DNA of 64,000 bases from Pelomonas sp047654785 (GTDB lineage: Bacteria > Pseudomonadota > Gammaproteobacteria > Burkholderiales > Burkholderiaceae_C), in contig NZ_JASGKQ010000001.1 in the NCBI RefSeq assembly GCF_047654785.1, positions 310,001-374,000 on the forward strand. The letters are read 5' to 3'. Below are positions 45,038-53,077 of this stretch, in pieces (positions within the stretch are counted from its first letter, which is position 1; each line of letters opens with the position of its first letter). The notes below the pieces were generated by a model. It saw nothing but the letters and a program-made list of their open reading frames with translations. It was not told where the DNA came from and did no database searches. The position numbers and the translations under genes are program-made.

Positions 45038-45705
45038 TGCTGCAGCTCGATTTCTCCTTCCTCGACTGGAACGTCGTCTCCAGCTTCATCGCCAAGGGCT
45101 TCTTCTTCTCCGTCCAGCTGACGCTGGTCGCCATGGTCGGCGGCATCCTGCTGGGCACGCTGCTGGCGCTGATGCGCCTGTCGGGCAAGCGCTGGCTGGA
45201 GCTGCCCGCGGCCGCCTACGTGAACACGCTGCGCTCCATCCCGCTGGTGATGGTGATCCTGTGGTTCTTCCTGCTCATCCCGCTGATGACCGGGCGGCCG
45301 CTGGGCGCGGAGCTGTCGGCCATCATCACCTTCACGCTGTTCGAGGCGGCCTACTACTCCGAGATCATGCGCGCCGGCATCCAGAGCGTGCCCCGGGGCC
45401 AGGTGTTCGCGGGCTATGCGGTGGGTATGACCTACCGGCAGACCATGCAGCTCGTCGTGCTGCCGCAGGCCTTCCGCAACATGCTGCCGGTGCTGATGAC
45501 GCAGACCATCATCCTGTTCCAGGACACCTCGCTGGTCTATGCGATCGGCGCGTACGACCTGCTCAAGGGCTTCGAGGTCGCGGGCAAGAACTTCAACCGC
45601 CCGGTCGAGACCTACCTGGTCGCCGCCGTCGTCTACTTCGTCATCTGCTTCGGCCTGTCCATGCTGGTCCGCCGGCTGCAGGCCAAGATCCAGATCATCC
45701 GATAA
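45037..45705 (+). CDS. gltK: ABC transporter permease GltK
   Basis: 222 residues, polytopic. EAAYYSEIMRAGIQSVPRGQ is the coupling (EAA) motif. Forms a membrane heterodimer with GltJ. The TGATG overlap with gltJ supports coupled translation. Confidence 0.9.
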   Translation: MLQLDFSFLDWNVVSSFIAKGFFFSVQLTLVAMVGGILLGTLLALMRLSGKRWLELPAAAYVNTLRSIPLVMVILWFFLLIPLMTGRPLGAELSAIITFTLFEAAYYSEIMRAGIQSVPRGQVFAGYAVGMTYRQTMQLVVLPQAFRNMLPVLMTQTIILFQDTSLVYAIGAYDLLKGFEVAGKNFNRPVETYLVAAVVYFVICFGLSMLVRRLQAKIQIIR

Positions 45706-45717
45706 GAAGAGTCCGCC

Positions 45718-46452
45718 ATGATCGACATCAAGAACGTTTCCAAGTGGTACGGCAGCTTCCAGGTGCTGACCGACTGCACGACGTCCATCCAGAAGGGCGA
45801 GGTCGTCGTCGTCTGCGGGCCGTCGGGCTCGGGCAAGTCCACGCTGATCAAGACCGTCAACGCGCTGGAGCCCTTCCAGAAGGGCGACATCGTCGTCGAC
45901 GGCATCTCCATCGCCGACCCCAAGACCAACCTGCCCAAGCTGCGCTCGCGCGTCGGCATGGTGTTCCAGCACTTCGAGCTGTTCCCGCACCTGTCGGTGA
46001 CCGAGAACCTGACCATCGCGCAGGTCAAGGTGCTGGGCCGCTCGGCCGACGACGCCAAGACCCGCGGCCTGAAGATGCTGGACCGCGTCGGCCTCAGCGC
46101 CCACAAGGACAAGTTCCCCGGCCAGCTCTCCGGCGGCCAGCAGCAGCGCGTGGCCATCGCGCGGGCGCTGTCGATGGACCCCATCGTCATGCTGTTCGAC
46201 GAGCCCACCTCGGCGCTCGACCCCGAGATGGTCGGCGAGGTGCTGGACGTGATGGTGCAGCTCGCCCACGAGGGCATGACCATGATGTGCGTGACGCACG
46301 AGATGGGCTTCGCCAAGCGCGTCAGCAACCGCGTCATCTTCATGGACGCCGGCAAGATCGTCGAGGACTGCAGCAGCGCCGACTTCTTCAACAAGCCCGA
46401 GGCGCGCTCGCCGCGCGCCAAGGACTTCCTGGCCAAGATCCTGCAGCACTGA
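45718..46452 (+). CDS. gltL: ABC transporter ATP-binding protein GltL
   Basis: 244 residues. Walker A GPSGSGKST, Q-loop region VFQHFELFPH, signature LSGGQQQRVAIARAL, Walker B IVMLFDEPTSALDPE and H-loop VTHEMGF. Energises GltJK import. It follows gltK by 12 bases. Confidence 0.95.
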   Translation: MIDIKNVSKWYGSFQVLTDCTTSIQKGEVVVVCGPSGSGKSTLIKTVNALEPFQKGDIVVDGISIADPKTNLPKLRSRVGMVFQHFELFPHLSVTENLTIAQVKVLGRSADDAKTRGLKMLDRVGLSAHKDKFPGQLSGGQQQRVAIARALSMDPIVMLFDEPTSALDPEMVGEVLDVMVQLAHEGMTMMCVTHEMGFAKRVSNRVIFMDAGKIVEDCSSADFFNKPEARSPRAKDFLAKILQH

Positions 46453-46469
46453 ACTCCGCTGCGCCGCCG

Positions 46470-47186
46470 ATGCGCTTCGTCTTCGTGCTGCTGGCGATGC
46501 TGGCCGGCGGCCCGGCGCCGGCGGCCGGGGTGGTCATGCTGGTGGAGCGCGCCGCGGACATGCCCTTCGCCGCCTTCGACGGCGACCGCGTCAGCGCCGG
46601 CATCCACCTGGACCTGGCCCGGCTGCTGGAGGCCCGCCTGGGCCAGCGCGTCGAGTTGCGCGCCGTGCCGCGGCGCCGCATCGGCCCGATGCTCGATGCC
46701 GGCGAGGCCGACCTCGCCTGCGCGCTGCTGCCCGAGTGGCTGCAAGCCGCCGTGGACTGGACGCAGCCCTTTTTGCCGCATGCCGGCGTCGTCATCACGC
46801 CGCTGAGCGAACGCCGGCCCGAGCGCCTGCAGGACCTGGCCGGCCAGCCCATCGGCACGATCAAGGGCTATGCCTACCGCGAACTGGAGCAGGCGCTCGG
46901 CCCGGCCCTCGTCCGTGAGGACGCGCCGGACGCCCGCGCGCTGCTGCGCATGCTGGAGGCGGGCCGGATGAAGCACGCCAGCATCAACCTCCAGTACCTG
47001 GAGTACCAGCGCAAGCTGGGCGTGCAGAAGCAGCCGCTGCACCCCTACCTGTCGACGGGCGCCTACGAGACGCGCTGCGCGGTGTCGCAGCGCAGCGCGC
47101 TGAAGGCGGCCAGGCTCGACGCGCTGATCTCGGCGCTGCGCGGCGACGGCAGCCTGGGCCGGCTGCTGGCGCGCTACCGCCACTGA
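46470..47186 (+). CDS. Second solute-binding-like protein downstream of gltL
   Basis: 238 residues with a signal peptide (MRFVFVLLAMLAGGPAPAAG) and a type 3 binding-protein fold, though divergent (HLDLARLLEARLGQRVELRAVPRRR, ADLACALLPEWL, IGTIKGYAYREL). It shares little with GltI by eye. It starts 17 bases after gltL and probably belongs to the same transcript. It may widen substrate range or act as a sensor domain protein; which ligand is unknown. Confidence 0.72.
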   Translation: MRFVFVLLAMLAGGPAPAAGVVMLVERAADMPFAAFDGDRVSAGIHLDLARLLEARLGQRVELRAVPRRRIGPMLDAGEADLACALLPEWLQAAVDWTQPFLPHAGVVITPLSERRPERLQDLAGQPIGTIKGYAYRELEQALGPALVREDAPDARALLRMLEAGRMKHASINLQYLEYQRKLGVQKQPLHPYLSTGAYETRCAVSQRSALKAARLDALISALRGDGSLGRLLARYRH

Positions 47187-47213
47187 GCGCCCGTGCCCCG
47201 CGCGGCGCGCGAC

Positions 47214-47219
47214 GACAAT
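47214..47219 (+). promoter_or_regulatory. Candidate -10 box just before pyrC
   Basis: GACAAT ends 8 bases before the pyrC ATG, so the message would be leaderless or nearly so. Confidence 0.35.
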
Positions 47220-47227
47220 CCCGCCCC

Positions 47228-48262
47228 ATGACCGACACGATCACCCTGACCCGCCCCGACGACTGGCATCTGCACCTGCGCGACGAGGCGGCGCTGGCCA
47301 GCGTGCTGCCGCACACGGCGCGGCAGTTCGCGCGCGCCATCGTCATGCCCAACCTGCGCCCGCCGGTCACCACCGCCGCGCAGGCCGTGGCCTACCGCGA
47401 GCGCATCCTGGCCGCGCTGCCCGAAGGCTCGGACTTCCAGCCGCTGATGACGATGTACCTGACCGACAACACGCCGGTCGATGAAATCAAGCGGGCCAAG
47501 GCGGCCGGCGTCGTCGCGCTCAAGCTCTACCCGGCCGGCGCGACGACCAACAGCGATGCCGGCGTGACCGATCTGCGCAAGACCTACGCGACGCTGGAGG
47601 CCATGCAGCGCGAGGGCCTGCTGTTCCTCGTACACGGCGAGGTGACGGACGCCGACGTGGACCTGTTCGACCGCGAGGCCGTGTTCGTGGACCGCGTCAT
47701 GGGCCCGCTGCGTGCGGCCATGCCCGAGCTGAAGATCGTCATGGAGCACCTGACGACGAAGGAGGGCGTGCAGTACGTGGCGGGCGGCGACCGCTTCACG
47801 GCCGCGACGATCACGCCCCAGCACCTGCTCTACAACCGCAACGCCCTCTTCACCGGCGGCCTGCGCCCGCACTACTACTGCCTGCCGGTGCTCAAGCGCG
47901 AGGAACACCGCCAGGCGTTGCTGCAGGCCGCCGCGTCGGGCAGCGCGAAGTTCTTCCTCGGCACTGACAGCGCGCCGCACGCGTCGGTGATGAAGGAGAA
48001 CTCGGTCTGCGGCGCCGGCTGCTTCACGGCGCTGTCGGCGCTGGAGCTGTACGCCGAGGCCTTCGAGGCCATCGGCGCGCTGGACAAGCTCGACGCCTTC
48101 GCCGGCCACCACGGCCCGGACTTCTACGGCCTGCCGCGCAACGCCGGCACCGTGACGCTGAAGCGCGAACCCTGGACGCTGCCCGAGGCCGTGCCCTTCG
48201 GCGACGCGCAACTCAAGCCGCTGCGTGGCGGCGACACGCTGAACTGGAAACTGATCGCATGA
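47228..48262 (+). CDS. pyrC: Dihydroorotase
   Basis: 344 residues, the class II length. DDWHLHLRDEA supplies the first zinc histidines, VALKLYPAGATTNS carries the carbamylated Lys, and FLGTDSAPH the catalytic Asp. Cyclises N-carbamoyl-aspartate in pyrimidine synthesis. Its stop overlaps the NYN gene start (ATGA). Confidence 0.95.
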   Translation: MTDTITLTRPDDWHLHLRDEAALASVLPHTARQFARAIVMPNLRPPVTTAAQAVAYRERILAALPEGSDFQPLMTMYLTDNTPVDEIKRAKAAGVVALKLYPAGATTNSDAGVTDLRKTYATLEAMQREGLLFLVHGEVTDADVDLFDREAVFVDRVMGPLRAAMPELKIVMEHLTTKEGVQYVAGGDRFTAATITPQHLLYNRNALFTGGLRPHYYCLPVLKREEHRQALLQAAASGSAKFFLGTDSAPHASVMKENSVCGAGCFTALSALELYAEAFEAIGALDKLDAFAGHHGPDFYGLPRNAGTVTLKREPWTLPEAVPFGDAQLKPLRGGDTLNWKLIA

Positions 48263-49053
48263 ACATGCAGGACAAGAAAGTCGCCTTCCTGGTGGACTTC
48301 GACAACGTCGCCACCGACGTCATCGAGCAGGCGCTGAACGCCGTGTTCAAGGACTACGGCGCCGCCCACATCCGCCGCGCCTACTGCAACGCCGAGCAGG
48401 CGCTGCGCGAGCAGGGCTTTTTGAAGCGGCTGGGCCTGCGCGCCATCGTCAACCTGGCGATCGGCAAGAACTCCACCGACATCGCGCTGGCCGCCGACGC
48501 GATGGACCTGGCCATCACCGAGAAGCCCGACGTCATCGTGCTCGTGTCCTCCGACAGCGACTTCGCGCCGCTGGTGCTGCGCCTGCGCGAGAAGGGCGCG
48601 TGGCTGCGCGGCTTCGGCCAGTACGGCAAGACGGGCGACGGCGTGATCCAGATCTACGACCAGTTCAACGAGCTGGCACACGACAGCGGCAAGCCGACGC
48701 CCAAGCCGCCAGCCAAGAGCGCTCCGGCCAAGAAGGCCGCCGCGCCCAAGCCCGCAGCCAAGAAGGCCGCGCCCGCGAAGAAGGCTGCGCCGGCCGCCAA
48801 GCCGGCACCCGCCGCAGCAGCGGAGCCGGATGCCAACGTCGCGGCCGCCAAGGAGATCAATGCCGTATTGAAGGCGCTGCCTGAGTTGGCCGACGGGCAA
48901 TGGCATGAGATGAATGCCGCCGCCAAGGCGTTGCGCGAAGCGGGGCTGCTTGCAAAGAACGCGCCCTCCACCAAGCTGTTCCGCAAGCACCCGCAGGCCT
49001 TCCAGCTGCAGCCGGAGAAGCAGCCCAACCAGGTGCGCTTCGGCCACGGCTGA
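48259..49053 (+). CDS. NYN-domain protein with histone H1-like linker
   Basis: 264 residues. Residues 1-130 are a NYN (PIN-like) nuclease domain: FLVDFDNVATDV, acidic NSTDIALAADAMDLA and VLVSSDSDFAPL. Residues about 145-195 are a Lys/Ala/Pro-rich, histone H1-like linker. The C-terminal 65 residues are a small helical domain (EINAVLKALPELADGQWHEM, LREAGLLAKNAPSTKLF) that recalls an OST-HTH-type RNA-binding module. Possible RNA-cleaving or RNA-binding protein. Coupled to pyrC by ATGA. Confidence 0.82.
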   Translation: MNMQDKKVAFLVDFDNVATDVIEQALNAVFKDYGAAHIRRAYCNAEQALREQGFLKRLGLRAIVNLAIGKNSTDIALAADAMDLAITEKPDVIVLVSSDSDFAPLVLRLREKGAWLRGFGQYGKTGDGVIQIYDQFNELAHDSGKPTPKPPAKSAPAKKAAAPKPAAKKAAPAKKAAPAAKPAPAAAAEPDANVAAAKEINAVLKALPELADGQWHEMNAAAKALREAGLLAKNAPSTKLFRKHPQAFQLQPEKQPNQVRFGHG

Positions 49054-49099
49054 CGGCGCCGGCCGGGCCGGCCGCCGGTTCGCCGAATGCGTCACGCGC

Positions 49100-49120
49100 G
49101 CCGGCCGCGCGGCGGCCGGC
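49100..49120. terminator. Hairpin between NYN gene and protease gene
   Basis: Perfect 9-bp stem GCCGGCCGC/GCGGCCGGC with a 3-base loop in a 116-base gap. A TAGCAT -10-like hexamer follows at 49139-49144, giving the protease its own possible promoter. Confidence 0.35.
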
Positions 49121-49169
49121 GGCGCCCCGCAAAGCGGCTAGCATCGGCGCCCGCTCCGGGAGGTCCTGC

Positions 49170-50549
49170 TTGCTGATGAAGTCCTGTTTGAAGCCGCTGC
49201 TCGGCCTGGCCCTGGCGGCGCTGACCAGCCTGGCCGGCGCGCAGCAGCCGCCGCCTGCGGCCGCGGCGTCCGCGCCGCCGCCCCAGGTGCAGGCGCAGGC
49301 CCCGCAGCCGCCGGCCGCCGTGTCGGCCAGCGCGCGCCGGCTGTACGAGCGCAGCAAGGGCCAGCTGCTGCAGATCCGCACGCTGCTGAAGTCGCAGGAC
49401 AGCCAGGCTTCCGTCGGCTCGGGCTTCCTCGTCAGCGACGACGGCCACGTCGTCACCAACTACCACGTCATCAGCCAGTTCGCGCTGGAGCCCGACAGCT
49501 ACCGGCTGCGCTATGCGACCACCGACGGCCAGGGCGGCGCGCTGGAGCTGCTGGACTTCGACGTCCGCCGCGACCTCGCGCTGCTGCGCGCGGCGGACGG
49601 CGGCCTGAAAGGCCGCGGCGCGCTGGCCTTCCGGCCGCAGAGCCAGCCGCTGGCCAAGGGCGAGCGCATCTACTCCATGGGCAACCCGCACGACGTGGCC
49701 TTCGCCGTCGTCGAGGGCAACTACAACGGCCTCGTGGAGCGCAGCTTCGACCCGCTGATCTACTACGCCGGCGGCATCAACCCCGGCATGAGCGGCGGCC
49801 CGGTGCTGGACGAGGACGGCCGGGTCGTCGGCGTCAACGTGTCCACGCTGCTGTTCGCGCAGCAGGTCAGCTTCCTGGTGCCGGGGCAGTTCGCCGAAAG
49901 CCTGGTCGGGCGCAGCCTCGCGGCCCGGCCCATCCGCAGCGCCGCCTGGTCGCGGCTGCGCGACCAGCTCACCGCCTACCAGGACGAACTGGTCGCCCGC
50001 TTCCTCGCGCTGCCGTGGGAGAGCGCCAACAACAAGCGCTACCGCCTGCCCGTGCCGCGGCAGGACTTCATGCGCTGCTGGGGCCGCAGCACGGCCGCCG
50101 ACAGCAAGGGCCTGGACTACGAGCGCTCGCAGTGCCGCATGGACCATGCGCTGTTCGTCGGCGGCGGGCTGCAGACCGGCTGGCTGGACATGTCGCACGA
50201 GGCCTACGACGGCCGCAAGCTCGGCGCGCTGCGCTTCGCGCGCCAGTACTCCGACAGCTTCCGCAACGAGCGCCTGGGCCGGGCCGACAAGTCCGGCACC
50301 GCGCCGTATTGCAAGGAGCAGTTCGTGGACCGCGCCGGCCTGCCGCTGCGCGCCGTGGTGTGCCTGCGCGCCTACCGCAAGCTGGAGGGCCTGCACGACC
50401 TGAGCGTGCTCGTCACCACGGTGGACGACAGCCGGCAGGGCGCGCTGGGCCGCTTCGACGCCCGCGGCGTCAGCTTCGACAACGCGCTCAAGCTCGTGGC
50501 GCACTACCTGGAGGGTTTCGCGTGGACGACTGCCAGCAAGCCCCGGTGA
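49170..50549 (+). CDS. Secreted trypsin-like serine protease with novel C-terminal half
   Basis: 459 residues. Signal peptide (LKPLLGLALAALTSLAGA), a Pro/Ala/Gln disordered stretch (26-52), then a chymotrypsin-fold protease with His99 (TNYHVIS), Asp135 (RRDLALL) and Ser208 (NPGMSGGP). The last about 220 residues have no PDZ domain and match no family I know; they carry several cysteines (FMRCWGRS, SQCRMDHA, YCKEQF, VVCLRAY) likely to form disulfides in the periplasm. TTG at 49170 has GGGAGG at the best spacing; ATG at 49176 is the alternative. Overlaps the FHA gene by TGATG. Confidence 0.85.
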   Translation: MLMKSCLKPLLGLALAALTSLAGAQQPPPAAAASAPPPQVQAQAPQPPAAVSASARRLYERSKGQLLQIRTLLKSQDSQASVGSGFLVSDDGHVVTNYHVISQFALEPDSYRLRYATTDGQGGALELLDFDVRRDLALLRAADGGLKGRGALAFRPQSQPLAKGERIYSMGNPHDVAFAVVEGNYNGLVERSFDPLIYYAGGINPGMSGGPVLDEDGRVVGVNVSTLLFAQQVSFLVPGQFAESLVGRSLAARPIRSAAWSRLRDQLTAYQDELVARFLALPWESANNKRYRLPVPRQDFMRCWGRSTAADSKGLDYERSQCRMDHALFVGGGLQTGWLDMSHEAYDGRKLGALRFARQYSDSFRNERLGRADKSGTAPYCKEQFVDRAGLPLRAVVCLRAYRKLEGLHDLSVLVTTVDDSRQGALGRFDARGVSFDNALKLVAHYLEGFAWTTASKPR

Positions 50550-51565
50550 TGCCCGCCGACGAGCCCCCGGTCCAGCCCATCGTCGTGCCGGACGCCGCCG
50601 TCGTCGAACTGCTGGGCCGCGACGGCCGTGCCGTGCTCGTGCAGCGCGTGGCGCGCTGGCCGGTGCGCATCGGCCGCTCGCCCGCGTGCGACATCGTGCT
50701 GGACGACGCCCACCTCGCCGCCGAGCATGCCGAGCTGCACCTCGCGCCCGGCGGCGGCGTGCGCCTGAAGCTGCTCGCCAGCCGCAACGGCGGCCAGGCC
50801 GGCCGGCAGCGCCTGGCGGCCGGCGACGAGGTGCCGCTGCCCGCGGGCGGCGTCTTCCAGCTCGCCGGCTGTGCGCTGCGGCTGCGCACCAGCGCCGATG
50901 CGCTGGCGCCCGAGCAGCCGCTGCTGGTCGACAAGGCCCGGCACTGGGGTTTCGTGCCGCTGCTGCTGCTGGCGCTGCTGTTCTTCCAGTGGGTGGACCG
51001 CTGGAGCGCCGTGGACCCGGATGCGCGCTGGGTGTCCTACGCGCCGCCGCTGCTCGCGCCGCTGGCGCTGGTGCTCGGCTGGGCGGGGCTGTGGTCGCTG
51101 GCCAACCAGCTGTTCCAGCACCGCTTCCCGTTCACCACGCACCTGCGCCGCGCGCTGGTGGTCATCGTCGCGCTGCAGGCGCTGGACTGGCTGCTGCCGG
51201 CCGTCGCCTATGCCTTCTCGTGGCCGCGGCTGATGGCGCTGGCCTCGCTGGCCACGCCGGTCGGCGTGGCGATGCTGATCTCCTGGCACGCCCGCCTCGT
51301 GTGGCCGCGCGCCTGGCGGCCGCTGAACCTGGGCATCGCGGCGCTGGTGCTGCTGGGCCTGGGGCTGCAGGTCGGCAGCCGCCAGGAGCAGCAATACGTG
51401 TTCGGCCCGCCCTACCTCGCCAGCCTGCCGCCGCCCGTGCTGCGCCTGGCGCCGGCCCGGCCGCCCGAGGCGCTCATCGAGTCGCTGAAGCCGCTGCAGG
51501 CCGAACTGGCCCGGCAGGCGCGCAAGGACAACGAGGGGGCCGGGGACGACGAGGGCGGCGAGTGA
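50549..51565 (+). CDS. FHA-domain membrane protein
   Basis: 338 residues. Residues about 20-110 are an FHA domain: RIGRSPACDIVLDD with the phosphothreonine-binding Arg and Ser, AEHAELHL, and LLASRNGG. Five predicted membrane helices follow (about 133-148, 165-185, 200-221, 228-246, 258-275), then a cytoplasmic acidic tail. Coupled to the protease by TGATG, which suggests the FHA protein senses or controls it, or transmits a phosphorylation signal. No Ser/Thr kinase is encoded in this window. Confidence 0.82.
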   Translation: MPADEPPVQPIVVPDAAVVELLGRDGRAVLVQRVARWPVRIGRSPACDIVLDDAHLAAEHAELHLAPGGGVRLKLLASRNGGQAGRQRLAAGDEVPLPAGGVFQLAGCALRLRTSADALAPEQPLLVDKARHWGFVPLLLLALLFFQWVDRWSAVDPDARWVSYAPPLLAPLALVLGWAGLWSLANQLFQHRFPFTTHLRRALVVIVALQALDWLLPAVAYAFSWPRLMALASLATPVGVAMLISWHARLVWPRAWRPLNLGIAALVLLGLGLQVGSRQEQQYVFGPPYLASLPPPVLRLAPARPPEALIESLKPLQAELARQARKDNEGAGDDEGGE

Positions 51566-51569
51566 GTCG

Positions 51570-52484
51570 TCAGGCCGGCAGGAAACCCTCGACCGACAGG
51601 TAGCGCTCGCCGGTGTCGTAGTTGAAGCCCAGCACCCGCGCGCCGGCCGGCAGCTCGGGCAGCTTCTGCGCGATGGCGGCCAGCGTCGCGCCGCTGGAGA
51701 TGCCCACCAGCAGCCCTTCCTCGCGGGCGCTGCGGCGGGCGTACTCGCGCGCGGCCTCGGCCTCGACCTGGATCACGCCGTCCAGCCGCGCGGTGTCCAG
51801 CACCGCCGGGATGAAGCCCGCGCCGATGCCCTGGATGGGGTGCGGGCTGGGCTGGCCGCCGCTGATGACGGGCGACGCGCTGGGCTCCACCGCGAACACC
51901 TTGAGCTGCGGCCACGCGGCCTTCAGCACCTGCGCGCAGCCGCTGATGTGGCCGCCGGTGCCGACGCCGGTGACCAGCGCGTCCAGCCCGTCGGGGAAGT
52001 CCTTCAGGATCTCCTGCGCTGTCGTCCGCGCGTGCACGGCCGGGTTGGCCGCGTTCTCGAACTGCTGCGGCATCCACGAGCCGGGGTGTTCGGCCAGCAG
52101 CTCGTGCGCGCGGGCGATGGCGCCCTTCATGCCCTTCTCGCGCGGCGTCAGGTCGAACGTGGCGCCATAGGCCAGCATCAGCCGGCGGCGCTCGATGCTC
52201 ATGCTGTCGGGCATCACGAGGATGAGCTTGTAGCCCTTGACGGCCGCCACCATCGCCAGGCCGACGCCGGTGTTGCCCGACGTGGGCTCGATGATGGTGC
52301 CGCCGGGCTTGAGCAGGCCCTGCGCCTCGGCGTCCGCCACCATGGCCAGCGCGATGCGGTCCTTGATCGACCCGCCCGGGTTGCTGCGCTCGGACTTGAC
52401 CCAGACTTCGGCGGCGGGGAAGAGCCGCTGCAGGCGGATGTGGGGCGTGTTGCCGATGGTGTCGAGGATGCTGGCGGCTTTCAT
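51570..52484 (-). CDS. cysK: Cysteine synthase A
   Basis: 304 residues, fold type II PLP enzyme making cysteine from O-acetylserine and sulfide. PLP-binding Lys in NPGGSIKDRIAL, substrate loop TSGNTG, GTGGHISG phosphate-binding loop and GISSGA near the end. AGGAG upstream of the ATG. Divergent from the RNase P RNA gene. Confidence 0.93.
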   Translation of the reverse strand: MKAASILDTIGNTPHIRLQRLFPAAEVWVKSERSNPGGSIKDRIALAMVADAEAQGLLKPGGTIIEPTSGNTGVGLAMVAAVKGYKLILVMPDSMSIERRRLMLAYGATFDLTPREKGMKGAIARAHELLAEHPGSWMPQQFENAANPAVHARTTAQEILKDFPDGLDALVTGVGTGGHISGCAQVLKAAWPQLKVFAVEPSASPVISGGQPSPHPIQGIGAGFIPAVLDTARLDGVIQVEAEAAREYARRSAREEGLLVGISSGATLAAIAQKLPELPAGARVLGFNYDTGERYLSVEGFLPA

Positions 52485-52557
52485 GGGAGGGCTCCTGGGC
52501 GCGGTGGATGCGGCGCAGTGTGCCAGCAGTCCCGGGCCGGCCGGCGCGTGGCCAAGG

Positions 52558-52563
52558 GATAAT
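52558..52563 (+). promoter_or_regulatory. -10 box of rnpB
   Basis: GATAAT ends 7 bases before the RNA start inferred from the P1 helix, as expected for a stable RNA promoter. Confidence 0.7.
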
Positions 52564-52570
52564 CCGCCCC

Positions 52571-53010
52571 GTGAAGCAAAGCCAGACCGCCGCTGGGGCG
52601 AGCTCGGAAACGAGGCCCTGGAGGAAGGTCCGGACTGCACAGAGCGGCGTAGCAGCTAACGGCTGTCCGGCGAAAGCCGAGGATCAGAGCAACAGAGACG
52701 AGTCGATGACGGGTACCGTCATCGGGTGTTCTATACGGCAACCGCGCAAGCGGTTGTGACGCACGGCGCAAGCCGGGCGGCGCCGGGCGCAAGCCCGAGC
52801 CGGATAGCCGCCCGATGGCGGGCGAAGCCCAGCATCGGGTGAAACGGGCAATCTCTACGCGCAGCAACACCAAGTAGGCCAGCGTCGATGCGGCTCGCAG
52901 AGCTGGCGGGTAGGTGGCACCGAGCCGGGCAGCGATGCCCGGCCCAGAGGAATGGCGGTCAGCGCCCGGCGACGGGCGTCACAGAATCCGGCCTATCGGC
53001 TTCGCTTCAC
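52571..53010 (+). ncRNA. rnpB: RNase P RNA (class A)
   Basis: About 440 nt. The ends pair as helix P1: GTGAAGC at 52571-52577 with GCTTCAC at 53004-53010. Conserved core words are present: GAGGAAGGTCCGGACT near 52619, a GAAACGGGCAATCTCTACGC segment near 52840 (with AGCAACACCAAGTAGGCC after it), and AGAGGAATGG plus ACAGAATCCGGCCTAT before the 3' end. Catalytic RNA that matures tRNA 5' ends. A short T-run follows P1. Confidence 0.97.
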
Positions 53011-53047
53011 ACTTTTCCCTCCCCGGGCGGCCGGCGCGCCGCGTCGA

Positions 53048-53053
53048 TAGACT
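53048..53053 (+). promoter_or_regulatory. Candidate -10 box of the MFS exporter gene
   Basis: TAGACT lies 24 bases before the ATG. Confidence 0.3.
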
Positions 53054-53077
53054 GCCCGTTTTGTCCCAAGGCCTCCG

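Noticed and set aside
52508..52873. Small open frames over the RNase P RNA
   Set aside because: The region is the conserved rnpB RNA; coding is incidental.
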